From positions 81,045 to 145,044 of the forward strand of contig JADMXW010000012.1 of NCBI GenBank assembly GCA_015548865.1: 64,000 bases of DNA, read 5' to 3'. Made by a program: the position numbers and the translations under genes. Every line of letters begins with the position of its first letter. Position 1 is the stretch's first letter. Origin of the DNA: Serratia marcescens. Its GTDB lineage: Bacteria; Pseudomonadota; Gammaproteobacteria; Enterobacterales; Enterobacteriaceae. This document shows positions 37,046 to 46,514 of the stretch, piece after piece. Below the pieces are notes generated by a model, which was given only the letters and a program-made list of their open reading frames with translations, did no database searches and was not told where the DNA came from.

Positions 37046-39493
37046 ATGAACTCTCCGTTTATCTACAACTCACCCACGCTGAGCGTGGACGCGCTAAAGC
37101 ATTCCATTGCCTATAAATTGATGTTCAGCATAGGTAAAGATCCCTCTATTGCCAACAAGCACGAATGGCTGAACGCCACGCTGCTCGCGGTGCGCGACCG
37201 CATGGTTGAGCGCTGGTTGCGTTCCAACCGGGCGCAACTCTCACAGGACGTGCGACAGGTTTACTATTTGTCGATGGAGTTTTTGTTGGGGCGAACGCTC
37301 TCGAATGCGTTGTTGGCAATGGGGCTGTATGAGGATCTAAAGCAAGCTCTGGATGATATGGGGCTAGACTTGGATGAACTGATTGAGGAAGAAAACGATC
37401 CTGGGCTGGGTAATGGCGGCCTCGGACGTTTGGCGGCCTGCTTCCTGGATTCGCTGGCGACGATGGCGTTGCCCGGCCGTGGCTATGGCATTCGCTACGA
37501 ATACGGTATGTTTGCACAAAAGATTGTCAACGGACAACAAGCTGAATCCCCGGACTATTGGTTGGAATACGGTAACGCTTGGGAGTTCCCGCGCCACAGC
37601 ACCCGTTACACGGTGCGTTTTGGTGGACGTGTACAGCAAGAAGGAAGTAAGGCGCGCTGGGTCGAAACCGAAGAGATCATCGCCTGTGCTTACGACCAGA
37701 TCATTCCCGGTTATGACACCGATGCTACAAATACGTTGCGACTGTGGGGCGCGCAGGCCAGCAGTGAAATTAACCTGGGTAAGTTCAATCAGGGTGACTA
37801 TTTTGCCGCAGTAGAGGATAAGAACCACTCGGAGAACGTGTCGCGGGTGCTTTACCCTAATGATTCAACTTACTCTGGGCGAGAACTGCGTTTGCGCCAA
37901 GAGTATTTTCTGGTATCAGCTACGGTTCAGGATATCCTCAGTCGTCATTGGATGATGCACAACACCTATGACAATCTGGCGGATAAATTTGCCATTCACC
38001 TTAACGATACCCATCCGGTGTTGGCGATCCCTGAGTTGATGCGTTTGCTGATCGATGAACACAAATTTAAATGGCTGGATGCCTGGAAGGTGGTGACGAG
38101 CGTCTTCTCTTACACCAACCATACGTTAATGCAAGAAGCGTTGGAAACCTGGCCGGTGGATATGTTGGGCAAGATTTTGCCCCGCCATTTGCAGCTAATT
38201 TTTGAAATCAACGAACACTTTCTTGAAGAAGTGCAAAAGAAATTCCCGAAAGATAACGATCTACTGGCGCGCGTTTCTATTATCGATGAAACCAACGGCC
38301 GTCGGGTGCGTATGGCCTGGCTGGCGGTGGTTGCCAGCCATAAGGTGAACGGTGTATCTCAATTGCACTCCGATCTTATGGTGCAGTCGCTTTTTGCTGA
38401 TTTTGCGCGTATCTACACCGATCGTTTCTGCAATAAGACCAATGGTGTTACGCCGCGACGCTGGCTGGCGTTGGCGAACCCACCGTTGTCGAAAGTGCTG
38501 GATGATGCCATTGGTAGAAACTGGCGTACCAATCTCAGCCAGTTGGTGGATATCAAGCCGCAGGTGGATTTTCCGGCGTTTGTGCAGAAGGTGCGTAAAG
38601 CAAAGCTGGCTAACAAGCAGCGTCTGGCGGAGTACGTGGCAGAACATCTGGATGTGGTTATCGATCCTGAGGCGCTGTTCGATGTGCAGATAAAACGTAT
38701 TCATGAATACAAACGGCAACTGTTGAATTTGCTGCACATTATCACGCTCTATAACCGTATCAAGGATGACCCGAAAACCAAGTGTGTGTCGCGTGTGGCA
38801 ATCTTCGCGGGTAAGGCAGCGTCGGCATACTATATGGCGAAGCACATTATCAACCTCATCAACGACGTGGGGGCGGTGATCAACAACGATCCCGACATGC
38901 ACGATAAGTTGAAGGTGGTGTTTATTCCCAACTACAGTGTAAGCCTGGCGCAGATCATTATTCCTGCTGCCGATTTGTCTGAGCAAATCTCGCTGGCGGG
39001 GACAGAGGCTTCCGGTACCAGTAACATGAAATTCGCACTCAATGGTGCACTCACCATCGGTACTCTCGATGGCGCCAACGTGGAGATGTTGGAGCACATT
39101 GGCGAAGAGAACATGTTTATTTTTGGCAACACCACCGAGCAGGTGGAAGAGCTGCGTAAGAATGGCTACAACCCGCGTGAGGTTTACGAAAAAGATGAGG
39201 AGTTGCATCGCGTACTGACGCAGATCGCGTCCGGTGTTTTTAGCCCGAACGATCCAAGACGTTACACCGATTTGTTTGATTCGTTAGTAAATTTCGGTGA
39301 CCATTGGCAGCTGTTAGCGGATTATCGCAGCTACGTTGATACCCATGACAGAGTGGATGAGCTTTATCGCAATCCTGATGAATGGGCACGTAGATGCATC
39401 CTCAACATCGCCAATATGGGCATCTTCTCTTCGGACCGTACCATTCAGGAGTATGCTGACGATATCTGGAATATCAAACCCATACGGCTGTAA
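37046..39493 (+). CDS. glgP: GlgP, glycogen phosphorylase
   Basis: Pyridoxal-phosphate enzyme that releases glucose-1-phosphate from glycogen. 815 residues, collinear with E. coli Glg[55 protein letters not shown] and, near the C-terminus, [20 protein letters not shown], the region holding the PLP-binding Lys. The ATG at 37046 matches the E. coli N-terminus; a TTG 15 bases upstream is less likely. Its upstream gap is filled by repeat copy C, so it may have its own promoter or depend on read-through. Confidence 0.96.
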   Translation: MNSPFIYNSPTLSVDALKHSIAYKLMFSIGKDPSIANKHEWLNATLLAVRDRMVERWLRSNRAQLSQDVRQVYYLSMEFLLGRTLSNALLAMGLYEDLKQALDDMGLDLDELIEEENDPGLGNGGLGRLAACFLDSLATMALPGRGYGIRYEYGMFAQKIVNGQQAESPDYWLEYGNAWEFPRHSTRYTVRFGGRVQQEGSKARWVETEEIIACAYDQIIPGYDTDATNTLRLWGAQASSEINLGKFNQGDYFAAVEDKNHSENVSRVLYPNDSTYSGRELRLRQEYFLVSATVQDILSRHWMMHNTYDNLADKFAIHLNDTHPVLAIPELMRLLIDEHKFKWLDAWKVVTSVFSYTNHTLMQEALETWPVDMLGKILPRHLQLIFEINEHFLEEVQKKFPKDNDLLARVSIIDETNGRRVRMAWLAVVASHKVNGVSQLHSDLMVQSLFADFARIYTDRFCNKTNGVTPRRWLALANPPLSKVLDDAIGRNWRTNLSQLVDIKPQVDFPAFVQKVRKAKLANKQRLAEYVAEHLDVVIDPEALFDVQIKRIHEYKRQLLNLLHIITLYNRIKDDPKTKCVSRVAIFAGKAASAYYMAKHIINLINDVGAVINNDPDMHDKLKVVFIPNYSVSLAQIIIPAADLSEQISLAGTEASGTSNMKFALNGALTIGTLDGANVEMLEHIGEENMFIFGNTTEQVEELRKNGYNPREVYEKDEELHRVLTQIASGVFSPNDPRRYTDLFDSLVNFGDHWQLLADYRSYVDTHDRVDELYRNPDEWARRCILNIANMGIFSSDRTIQEYADDIWNIKPIRL

Positions 39494-39499
39494 CTTCAC

Positions 39500-39591
39500 C
39501 CACGTCATCCTCGGCGAAAGCCGAGGATGTCTGTCAGAAGAAACGCGTTTCACCTGCAAGAGATTCCTGCCTTCTCGGGAATGACAGGTAT
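39500..39591. repeat. MITE-like element with GAAA-loop hairpin after glgP
   Basis: Begins with CACGTCATCCTCGGC and ends with CGGGAATGACAGGTATG. The first part folds into a perfect ten-base-pair stem CATCCTCGGC / GCCGAGGATG with a GAAA tetraloop (39506-39529). The ends carry GTCAT / ATGAC inverted repeats, typical of small GTCAT-ended mobile repeats. The hairpin may also terminate glgP transcription, although no T-tract follows. Confidence 0.5.
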
Positions 39592-39600
39592 GATGCGGGG

Positions 39601-40260
39601 CTAATCCTCTTTGCCGTAATAGAGTTTCCCGATTTTAATCAGTGGCCTGCCCTGTGATTTGCGATGCAGATTGCTGTCGCGCAGAGAATAAACGCAACCG
39701 CAATATTCTTGCTGATAAAACTGCTCCCGCTTGCTGATTTCTATCATGCGCGAAGAGCCGCCTCCTTTACGCCAGTTGTAATCCCAGTACACCATTCCTG
39801 AGTAATGCGAGGCGGCCCGCTGGCCGCAGTCATTAATCTGCTGCATGTTTTTCCAGCGTGAGATGCCGAGCGAACTGCTGATAACGTTAAAGCCGTTTTC
39901 TGCCGCATAGAGCGCAGTGCGTTCGAAACGCATATCAAAGCACATGGCGCAGCGAACGCCGCGCTCAGGCTCCCACTCCATTCCTTTTGCCCGTTCGAAC
40001 CAGTTGTCGGTATCGTAATCGGCATCAATAAAGGGCACCCCGTGTTTCTCTGCGAAGCGAATATTCTCTTCCTTACGGATGAGGTACTCTTTCTGTGGAT
40101 GAATGTTGGGGTTATAGAAAAAAATGGTGTAGTTAATTCCTGATGCTTGAATGGCCTCCATCACTTCCCCTGAACACGGGGCGCAGCAGGAATGCAGTAG
40201 GAGTTTGTCCGCCTCGTTAGGGAGCGTCAGTATCGGGCGTTTTAATGCAGTGCTGGTCAT
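39601..40260 (-). CDS. queH: QueH, epoxyqueuosine reductase
   Basis: Last step of queuosine tRNA modification, reducing epoxyqueuosine to queuosine in the tRNA anticodon. The DUF208/QueH signature is visible: [14 protein letters not shown] near the N-terminus, the radical-SAM-unrelated iron-sulfur Cys set with [10 protein letters not shown], and the C-terminal [21 protein letters not shown] is conserved. About 219 residues from the ATG at 40260 (AAAGGA upstream). An ATG at 40278 has an equally good site supplied by the end of the adjacent repeat, so the start is uncertain. QueH is the non-homologous alternative to QueG. Confidence 0.87.
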   Translation of the reverse strand: MTSTALKRPILTLPNEADKLLLHSCCAPCSGEVMEAIQASGINYTIFFYNPNIHPQKEYLIRKEENIRFAEKHGVPFIDADYDTDNWFERAKGMEWEPERGVRCAMCFDMRFERTALYAAENGFNVISSSLGISRWKNMQQINDCGQRAASHYSGMVYWDYNWRKGGGSSRMIEISKREQFYQQEYCGCVYSLRDSNLHRKSQGRPLIKIGKLYYGKED

Positions 40261-40284
40261 AAACACATCCTTTGACATGGCTAT

Positions 40285-40432
40285 ACCCTTCATACTTCAC
40301 ATTGCAGATGTGTTGGCTGCGCTCGTTATTCGGCCTATCCCTGGGCCTCACCTCTTATGAGGCCGCCGCTTGCACTGTTCAAAACGTAAACGTTTTGTCC
40401 TGCAACGCGAATGATTTTGGGTATACACTTGC
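40285..40432. repeat. Intergenic repeat copy D
   Basis: Starts CTATACCCTTCATACTTCAC, runs through GTTGGCTGCGCTCGTTATTC and GGCCTCACCTCTTATGAGGC, and ends with TTCAAAACGTAAACGTTTTG and CGAATGATTTTGGGTATA. It shares its right half almost exactly with copy A at 5545-5705. It occupies the queH-ygiQ divergent gap and contributes an alternative queH ribosome site. Confidence 0.7.
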
Positions 40433-40622
40433 CTGAATTGTAGCATTGATAACGGGCAGGATGGCTGACTGCCCTACTGTAGGCGTTTTCTTGCAATACT
40501 GTGCGCGCGTTTTTTGCGCAGGGCGATTTTCATGATCTGTCTCATTTCCTGTGTAAATTCCCCCCCTTTTTCTGGGGAAGTCGGTAGAATTTCCGGCCCT
40601 GATTATCCCCTGTGTTGAAGAG

Positions 40623-42824
40623 TTGACCGTGTCTACAAGCCTGATTGTTCCTGAACGCCACCTGTTTTCTTACCCGCGCTATTGGGCTGAGTGCTATGGC
40701 ACTGCACCGTTTTTGCCTATGAGCCGCGCTGAGATGGATGAACTTGGCTGGGACAGCTGCGATATCGTACTGGTCACAGGGGATGCCTATGTGGATCATC
40801 CCAGTTTCGGTATGGCGATCGTCGGCAGAATGCTGGAGTCGCAGGGGTTTCGGGTCGGGATCATCTCCCAGCCTGATTGGTCGAGTAAGAACGACTTTAT
40901 GCGCCTGGGCAAACCAAACCTGTTTTACGGTGTGACGGCGGGCAACATGGACTCGATGATCAACCATTACACAGCCGATCGCAAAGCGCGCCATGATGAT
41001 GCTTATACGCCCGACAACATTGCCGGTAAGCGCCCGGATCGTGCGACGCTGGTCTATACCCAGCGCTGCAAGGAGGCCTTTAGCGATGTCCCGGTTGTGC
41101 TGGGTGGCATTGAAGCCAGCCTGCGCCGTATTGCCCACTACGACTATTGGTCAGACAAGGTGCGCCGTTCAGTGCTGGTGGATGCCAAGGCGGATATGCT
41201 GATCTACGGTAACGGTGAACGGCCGCTGGTGGAGGTTGCGCACCGCTTGGCGGCGGGCGAGCCCATTAGCGACATTGTGAACGTGCGCAATACTGCTGTG
41301 CTGCGTAAAACTGCGCTGCCCGGTTGGACAGGGGTTGACTCTACGCGTTTGGATAGCCCTGGTCGCATTGAACCTATTCTTAATCCCTACGGCGAAGACT
41401 TGCCCTGCGTGGCACATACGGTAAAAGGCTCCACCAGCGGAAAGCCTATTACCGTGCGGGCGCACAAGCCAAAACCGTGGGAAAAAACTTATGTGCTGTT
41501 GCCCTCGTTTGAGAAGGTGAAAAACGACAAGGTGATGTACGCACACGCTTCGCGGATTTTGCATCACGAAACCAATCCGGGCAGCGCACGCGCGTTGATG
41601 CAAAAACACGGCGATCGCTACGTGTGGATTAATCCTCCGGCTATTCCGTTGCAAACGGATGAAATGGACGCGGTCTATGCCTTGCCGTATCAACGGGTGC
41701 CGCACCCTGCTTATGGTCAATCGCGCATTCCTGCCTATGACATGATTCGCTTTTCCATCAATATCATGCGTGGCTGTTTTGGCGGATGTGCTTTTTGCTC
41801 AATTACCGAACACGAAGGGCGGATTATTCAAAGCCGTTCGCAAGAATCGATCGTGCAGGAAATTGAAGCGATCCGTGACGAAGTACCAGGTTTTACCGGT
41901 ATTATCTCTGATCTGGGCGGGCCAACGGCCAATATGTATATGCTGCGCTGCCAGTCACCTAAAGCTGAGCAAACTTGCCGCCGTGCTTCTTGCGTCTATC
42001 CGGAAATTTGCGCGCATATGGATACTAACCACGAGCCAACCATTCAGCTCTATCGCCGTGCTCGCGCCCTTAAAGGCGTCAAAAAGGTGCTGATTGCATC
42101 CGGCGTACGCTACGACCTGGCAGTGGAGGACCCACGCTATATCAAGGAATTGGCCGAACACCATGTGGGCGGTTACTTGAAGATTGCGCCAGAACACACG
42201 GAGCAGGGGCCATTATCGAAGATGATGAAACCTGGAATGGGCAGCTATCACCGTTTCAAAGAACTGTTTGATACCTATTCGCGTCAAGCAGGTAAAGAGC
42301 AGTACCTGATTCCGTATTTTATCGCTGCTCACCCCGGTACGCGTGATGAAGATATGGTCAATCTGGCACTGTGGCTGAAAAAGAACCGCTTCCGACTGGA
42401 TCAGGTGCAAAATTTCTACCCTTCACCGCTCGCCAGTTCTACCACCATGTATTACAGCGGCAAGAACCCACTCAGCAAGGTGGATTATCACAGTGAAGAG
42501 GTGGTGGTGCCGCGTGGCGATCGCCAGCGCCGTCTGCATAAGGCGCTGCTGCGCTATCACGATCCGGCTAATTGGGCCCTGATCCGTGAGGCGTTAACCG
42601 CAATGGGCATGAAGCACCTGATCGGTAATCGCCGTGAATGTCTGGTGCCGGTAGCAACGGTGGATGAACGCCGCAATGCCAAACCCTATCACAAAAGAAA
42701 CACGGTGCAGGATAAAACCGCGCAGCCCGCACTCACTCGCTTTACGGGGGAAGGGCGACGGCCAGCGGTAAAGAAAAGCGTTGGCAAAGCAAGCAATAAA
42801 CAGGGGCCGACTGGCAAGCGGTGA
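40623..42824 (+). CDS. ygiQ: YgiQ-family radical SAM protein
   Basis: Radical SAM enzyme of unknown reaction, highly similar to E. coli YgiQ. The N-terminal part ([36 protein letters not shown]) is family-specific. The radical SAM cluster motif is CFGGCAFC at about residues 385-392, followed by [18 protein letters not shown]. The C-terminus is a basic, low-complexity tail, as in the family. 733 residues. The frame opens with TTG at 40623; a GTG two codons later (40629) with AAGAG upstream is at least as likely. Confidence 0.92.
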   Translation: MTVSTSLIVPERHLFSYPRYWAECYGTAPFLPMSRAEMDELGWDSCDIVLVTGDAYVDHPSFGMAIVGRMLESQGFRVGIISQPDWSSKNDFMRLGKPNLFYGVTAGNMDSMINHYTADRKARHDDAYTPDNIAGKRPDRATLVYTQRCKEAFSDVPVVLGGIEASLRRIAHYDYWSDKVRRSVLVDAKADMLIYGNGERPLVEVAHRLAAGEPISDIVNVRNTAVLRKTALPGWTGVDSTRLDSPGRIEPILNPYGEDLPCVAHTVKGSTSGKPITVRAHKPKPWEKTYVLLPSFEKVKNDKVMYAHASRILHHETNPGSARALMQKHGDRYVWINPPAIPLQTDEMDAVYALPYQRVPHPAYGQSRIPAYDMIRFSINIMRGCFGGCAFCSITEHEGRIIQSRSQESIVQEIEAIRDEVPGFTGIISDLGGPTANMYMLRCQSPKAEQTCRRASCVYPEICAHMDTNHEPTIQLYRRARALKGVKKVLIASGVRYDLAVEDPRYIKELAEHHVGGYLKIAPEHTEQGPLSKMMKPGMGSYHRFKELFDTYSRQAGKEQYLIPYFIAAHPGTRDEDMVNLALWLKKNRFRLDQVQNFYPSPLASSTTMYYSGKNPLSKVDYHSEEVVVPRGDRQRRLHKALLRYHDPANWALIREALTAMGMKHLIGNRRECLVPVATVDERRNAKPYHKRNTVQDKTAQPALTRFTGEGRRPAVKKSVGKASNKQGPTGKR

Positions 42825-42833
42825 GTGGTCGCC

Positions 42834-43394
42834 TCACGCTTGTGTCACGGCCCGATAAAGCCACTGTAACCGGACGCGCAGAAACTGTACCGCCTGGTGT
42901 TTACGTGACAGAAGGGTTTCCACTGGGACGCCGGTTTCCTGTGCCAGCTGTTTGAAGCTGTAGCCCTGCAACTCGGTTTTTTCAAAAGCTTCTCGTTGCA
43001 GCGCTGGCATCTCTTCCAGTGCTGCCGCCAGCTCTTCCCACACCAATTGGTAGAGATAGGCATCTTCTGTGCTGTTCGGCGGACTGAACAGAATATCGGC
43101 CAGTTCATCGCCTTCCGGCCAGCTATCCGTTGCCATTTCCGTAAGCGATATATCGTGCTGCTTGCGCGAGCGATCGACTAACTCGTTGCGCGCAGCGCGA
43201 AATAGCCAGGCAGACACATGCTCTATTGGATCGAGATAACTGTCGGCTTTGATAAGCCGATAGCTGATTTCCTGAAAGATATCTTCCGCCTCTGCGGTGC
43301 TGTGCGTGCGTCGGGAAATAAACGCACGCACTCGTCGTTGGCAGGCTTCCAGCGCAGTGAGCAGAACGTTTTGCCTTTGCATGGCGTTAGCCAT
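42834..43394 (-). CDS. ECF-type RNA polymerase sigma factor
   Basis: 186 residues with a sigma-70 region 2 (TAEAEDIFQEISYRLIKADS then HVSAWLFRAARNELVDRSRKQ) and a region 4 helix-turn-helix (ALQREAFEKTELQGYSFKQL, AQETGVPVETLLSRKHQAVQ). The acidic linker is long (about residues 85-115). Its ATG overlaps the stop of the upstream membrane-protein gene by one base (TAATG), so the two are co-translated. The partner has the position of an anti-sigma or metal-sensing protein. Convergent with ygiQ. The target promoters cannot be inferred here. Confidence 0.85.
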   Translation of the reverse strand: MANAMQRQNVLLTALEACQRRVRAFISRRTHSTAEAEDIFQEISYRLIKADSYLDPIEHVSAWLFRAARNELVDRSRKQHDISLTEMATDSWPEGDELADILFSPPNSTEDAYLYQLVWEELAAALEEMPALQREAFEKTELQGYSFKQLAQETGVPVETLLSRKHQAVQFLRVRLQWLYRAVTQA

Positions 43395-43819
43395 TACTCC
43401 GTTTTTCCGCTTTGGTCGACGGGTTTATCGTGAGCCATAGGGGTGTCATCATGAGTACCGTTACACTGTTGATGCCCGCCACGGCGGTGCGAGAAATGAC
43501 CGCGATGAAAACGGTGCCCGCAGCGATCCCCGTGTGAGCCAAATCCCCGCTGGTGGAAAAAGGCATCTCGCTCCTCTTGGCTCATGGCTAACCAGCGTTC
43601 ACGCATTTCGCGTCCGTGGCGGCCAAAAAATCCTCGGTAGCCTATGCCGCCAAAGAGTATTTTACATAGGATCAGCAGACCCATCGCCTGGAAAAAACCA
43701 ATGCTTTGGACGCCAAAAATAGCGGGCAGTAAAGCATTCCATAACAGCATCACCAGTGTGGCAATCGCCACAACAGCCAGTAACCCAATACCCAACATTT
43801 TAAATTTACGATCGTGCAT
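43394..43819 (-). CDS. His-rich two-TM protein coupled to the ECF sigma factor
   Basis: 141 residues from the ATG at 43819 (GGAG eight bases upstream). Two membrane segments (about 9-29 and 40-57) contain the recognisable LLWNALLPAIFGV and FFQAMGLLILCKILFGG stretches, which recur in small membrane proteins linked to sigma genes. Then comes RERWLAMSQEERDAFFHQRG, followed by a tail with nine His between residues 89 and 130 and two Cys (100, 119). The tail suggests metal binding; that, and a role in controlling the sigma factor, are inferences from composition and coupling. The family name is not known to me. Confidence 0.75.
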   Translation of the reverse strand: MHDRKFKMLGIGLLAVVAIATLVMLLWNALLPAIFGVQSIGFFQAMGLLILCKILFGGIGYRGFFGRHGREMRERWLAMSQEERDAFFHQRGFGSHGDRCGHRFHRGHFSHRRGGHQQCNGTHDDTPMAHDKPVDQSGKTE

Positions 43820-43976
43820 GTCATCTACTCCGTGTTGTTCTGATATTGAGGTAGACGAATCAGGTGGAGAAATATTTGCACTGAGAAGCACTTTTTTTAA
43901 AAACAGTGCTGGTGTTAGCGATGGTGTTTATCTGAAAGTCATAACGGTGAGATGCCGTGGCTGAAAGAGCATTACG

Positions 43977-44987
43977 TTAGCCGTTGATGCAGTGGGCGGG
44001 GGTGAGGCGCTGATTTTCTGTGTTATCCGCTAGCGGATCGTCTATGGCTTCAATCTTGCCTTGCTCTGTCAGTCGGTAAGCGACACCGGCAACGATGCCG
44101 TTTTCTCCTTCATACACAGTGACAAAGCGTAGGCGTTTACCATCATGGTAGCTTAATGCCGCGCAGCCGCCAGTACCCAGCGTGAACTGTTGCACGCTGC
44201 CGGTAGAGCAAAAAATAGTGTCGGTGCCGCTGGCCTGTAGTGTGACGTTATCGCCGCTGTTGGTGATGCGGCTGCCCGCACCTTGGGTGTGAATGTGGCT
44301 GCTATCACCGGCATTCGCCACGCGTGTTGATGCACCGTAGCTTGCGAGGTAATTGCGTCTGCCACTGTTGGTGATGTGGGTACCACGACCTGCACTGCTG
44401 ATTTTTGTGGCGTTGCCGCAGTTGGCAATGCGAGCACGATCGCCCAAACCGCTGATGCGGCTGTTTTGCCCAGTATTGCTCATTTTGGCGGCAAAGCCGC
44501 TGCTGACCAATTGGCAGCCATAGCCGGTACTGGCGATACTGCCGTTATCGCCAGATTGACCGATAAAATTGCCATTGCCCGTGGAGGCTAGATGACTTTG
44601 AAAACCGGAGCAGCCGATATTCAGTGCATGATCGCTGCTGGCAAATTGCAAGGTGCATGATAACACCGGTGTGAAGCGGCCATTGGCTTGGCCGCGCGGA
44701 GTGATGTGCAACTGCTCTGTTTGACTGTGCGTGAGTTGCGCTGCCATTGCTCTTGTACTACTGAGCTCCTGTTCGAGGAAGGGCAGTGCACCAAAGCTGT
44801 GCGCGTAGGTATAATCCACCAAACTTTCTAGCCAGGCGCTGTGGCCATCACCAATCAGCGCCTCATGAATAGCCTGATAGCTGCCGCCCTCTGGAAAACG
44901 CCGAAGGAACCAGCGATACAGGGCGCGGCTTACGTGCAGCGCGCGCAACTGTTCACGCGTGATATGGGGTTTTCCTCCGGTTGGCAT
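43977..44987 (-). CDS. ydhT: YdhT, last gene of the ydh operon, nonapeptide-repeat protein
   Basis: 336 residues; function unknown in E. coli, where ydhT also ends ydhYVWXUT. N-terminal helical part with LHVSRALYRWFLRRFPEGGS and ALIGDGHSAWLESLVDYTY. Residues 128-271 consist of 16 tandem nine-residue repeats with Gly at position 1 and a hydrophobic residue at position 6 in every copy (for example GDRARIANC, GNATKISSA, GRGTHITNS). A short beta-rich C-terminal part follows (GKRLRFVTVYEGENGIVAGV). The repeats predict a beta-solenoid. I use the ATG at 44987 with GGAGAG seven bases before it, 13 bases after ydhU. Longer than E. coli YdhT (270 residues). Confidence 0.85.
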   Translation of the reverse strand: MPTGGKPHITREQLRALHVSRALYRWFLRRFPEGGSYQAIHEALIGDGHSAWLESLVDYTYAHSFGALPFLEQELSSTRAMAAQLTHSQTEQLHITPRGQANGRFTPVLSCTLQFASSDHALNIGCSGFQSHLASTGNGNFIGQSGDNGSIASTGYGCQLVSSGFAAKMSNTGQNSRISGLGDRARIANCGNATKISSAGRGTHITNSGRRNYLASYGASTRVANAGDSSHIHTQGAGSRITNSGDNVTLQASGTDTIFCSTGSVQQFTLGTGGCAALSYHDGKRLRFVTVYEGENGIVAGVAYRLTEQGKIEAIDDPLADNTENQRLTPAHCING

Positions 44988-45000
44988 CGTGGGCTCTCCG

Positions 45001-45786
45001 TTAGTGCCTGTGATAACCATCAACCATACTGCGGAAGGTCTGGGTCGGCGTCCGCCCTGTGGTGCACAAATAAAGATGCCCACAGATAAAGAATACGCTG
45101 AGTACCGCTAGCATAAAATGCACCGGTAGCAGCCAAGCTTTCACCAAAACCCATCCGGCGGGCAGCCACAGCGGGTTATGCAACAATACGCCTGAGAGCA
45201 GCAGTAGCGGCACCAGACTGTACATCACCCCGAGATAGGCAACCTGCTGTAGCGGGTTGAACTTGGCGCGCGTTGTTGCTGGGAAGGGATGGTCTTCACC
45301 TTTGATGATGCCGTAGAGATAAAAGCGCACTTGCAGAAAAGCGCGTTGGCCCCATCCCTGCCGTTCAATAACGTAATGATGCCCATTACCGCCCAGCGCG
45401 TTAATCAGCACAAACGCTAACCAGCACACCAGCAACAAATAGCCGCACAGGCTGTGTAATGAAACCAACAGTGCGGTATCGTGCGATCCGAGCAGAGCAA
45501 AGTGATTGATGAAACCACTCGCCAGCAACAGGATAAACAGCAGCGCATTACTCCAGTGCCACAAGCGAACTGCACGCGAGTAGAGATACACCTTCTCTTC
45601 GTGTCCGGCTGCATGTGGTGCAGCGAAGCGGTAACGCAGAAAACCGTGCAGCGCCAACACGCCCAACATGCCGACAAACGCCACGCCGGCCAAAATCAGC
45701 CAGATAGGCCAATAGTCGGGCGTGTAGAGATAAACATACTGATACAGCTGGGACTGAAATTGCTCAGCGTTAGGCATGATATTCAT
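45001..45786 (-). CDS. ydhU: YdhU, cytochrome b subunit (PhsC/thiosulfate-reductase type)
   Basis: Inner-membrane diheme cytochrome b-like subunit, likely passing electrons between quinol and the YdhX/YdhV proteins. Four to five hydrophobic segments in 261 residues, with heme-ligand-type His in SRAVRLWHWSNALLFILLLA and in VSLHSLCGYLLLVCWLAF. Family of FdnI/PhsC cytochromes. Its start overlaps the ydhX stop by four bases. Confidence 0.9.
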   Translation of the reverse strand: MNIMPNAEQFQSQLYQYVYLYTPDYWPIWLILAGVAFVGMLGVLALHGFLRYRFAAPHAAGHEEKVYLYSRAVRLWHWSNALLFILLLASGFINHFALLGSHDTALLVSLHSLCGYLLLVCWLAFVLINALGGNGHHYVIERQGWGQRAFLQVRFYLYGIIKGEDHPFPATTRAKFNPLQQVAYLGVMYSLVPLLLLSGVLLHNPLWLPAGWVLVKAWLLPVHFMLAVLSVFFICGHLYLCTTGRTPTQTFRSMVDGYHRH

Positions 45787-46454
45787 ACGTTCACCTTCTT
45801 CACTTCATGTGGGCCCGGACGACGGTAGAGGTGCGGCTTACCTACGTTCGGCAACTGATACACATAATAGTCGTGTGTTTTCAGCCAGTTCTGCACCAAT
45901 TCGCTGTCCTCTCGCCCAAAAATCAGCGCATTTTGCGGGCAGGCGCTGACACAAATGGGCGGGAACCCTTTCATCAGGCGCGATTCCAGGCAGAAGTCGC
46001 ATTTATCCGCCACATGGGTAACGGGGTTGAGGTAACGCACCTGATATGGACAGGCGGAGATACAGTAGCTGCACCCAATACATTTGGGTTTATCCACCCG
46101 CACGATACCATTGCTTTCATCGCGGTAGGATGCGCCAGTGGGACAGACGGTAATGCATGGGGCATCTTCACACTGCTGGCAAGAGTGACGGAAAAAGTGA
46201 TAGGTATTACCGGCTTCAGGCGGTGTCATCGCAATGTGCGCAATACTCATGCGCGCCGCGCCAGTAGGCACCTTATTGACCTTATGACAGGCAACGGTGC
46301 AGATATTACAGCCGTTGCACTTCACTTCATCATGGATCATGGCATAGCGCACGGGGGCGCCTTTTTCCGCTTTACCCAATGCCGAGAAAACCGGTGCGCT
46401 GAAAAAAATCACCGACCCCATGCCGAGGACAAATTTACGGCGTGAGCATGTCAT
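45783..46454 (-). CDS. ydhX: YdhX, Tat-exported four-cluster ferredoxin-like protein
   Basis: Periplasmic electron-transfer subunit, 223 residues. The Tat signal is visible at the N-terminus (CSRRKFVLGMGSVIFFSAPV). Four [4Fe-4S] binding regions follow: CNGCNICTVACH, CQQCEDAPCITVCPTG, CIGCSYCISACPY with DKCDFC, and CVSACPQNAL. NrfC/PhsB-like arrangement. Third iron-sulfur-type gene in the operon, coupled to ydhU. Confidence 0.92.
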   Translation of the reverse strand: MTCSRRKFVLGMGSVIFFSAPVFSALGKAEKGAPVRYAMIHDEVKCNGCNICTVACHKVNKVPTGAARMSIAHIAMTPPEAGNTYHFFRHSCQQCEDAPCITVCPTGASYRDESNGIVRVDKPKCIGCSYCISACPYQVRYLNPVTHVADKCDFCLESRLMKGFPPICVSACPQNALIFGREDSELVQNWLKTHDYYVYQLPNVGKPHLYRRPGPHEVKKVNV

Positions 46455-46514
46455 CTTCCATGCCTCCCAGAAAGTACGTTATTCATTGTGATCCACGCAT
46501 ACCGGGCGCGCGGG

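Noticed and set aside
38261..39208. 315-codon open frame antisense to glgP
   Set aside because: The sense strand is an unambiguous GlgP along its whole length. The antisense frame is a by-product of codon bias and its translation has no recognisable motif.
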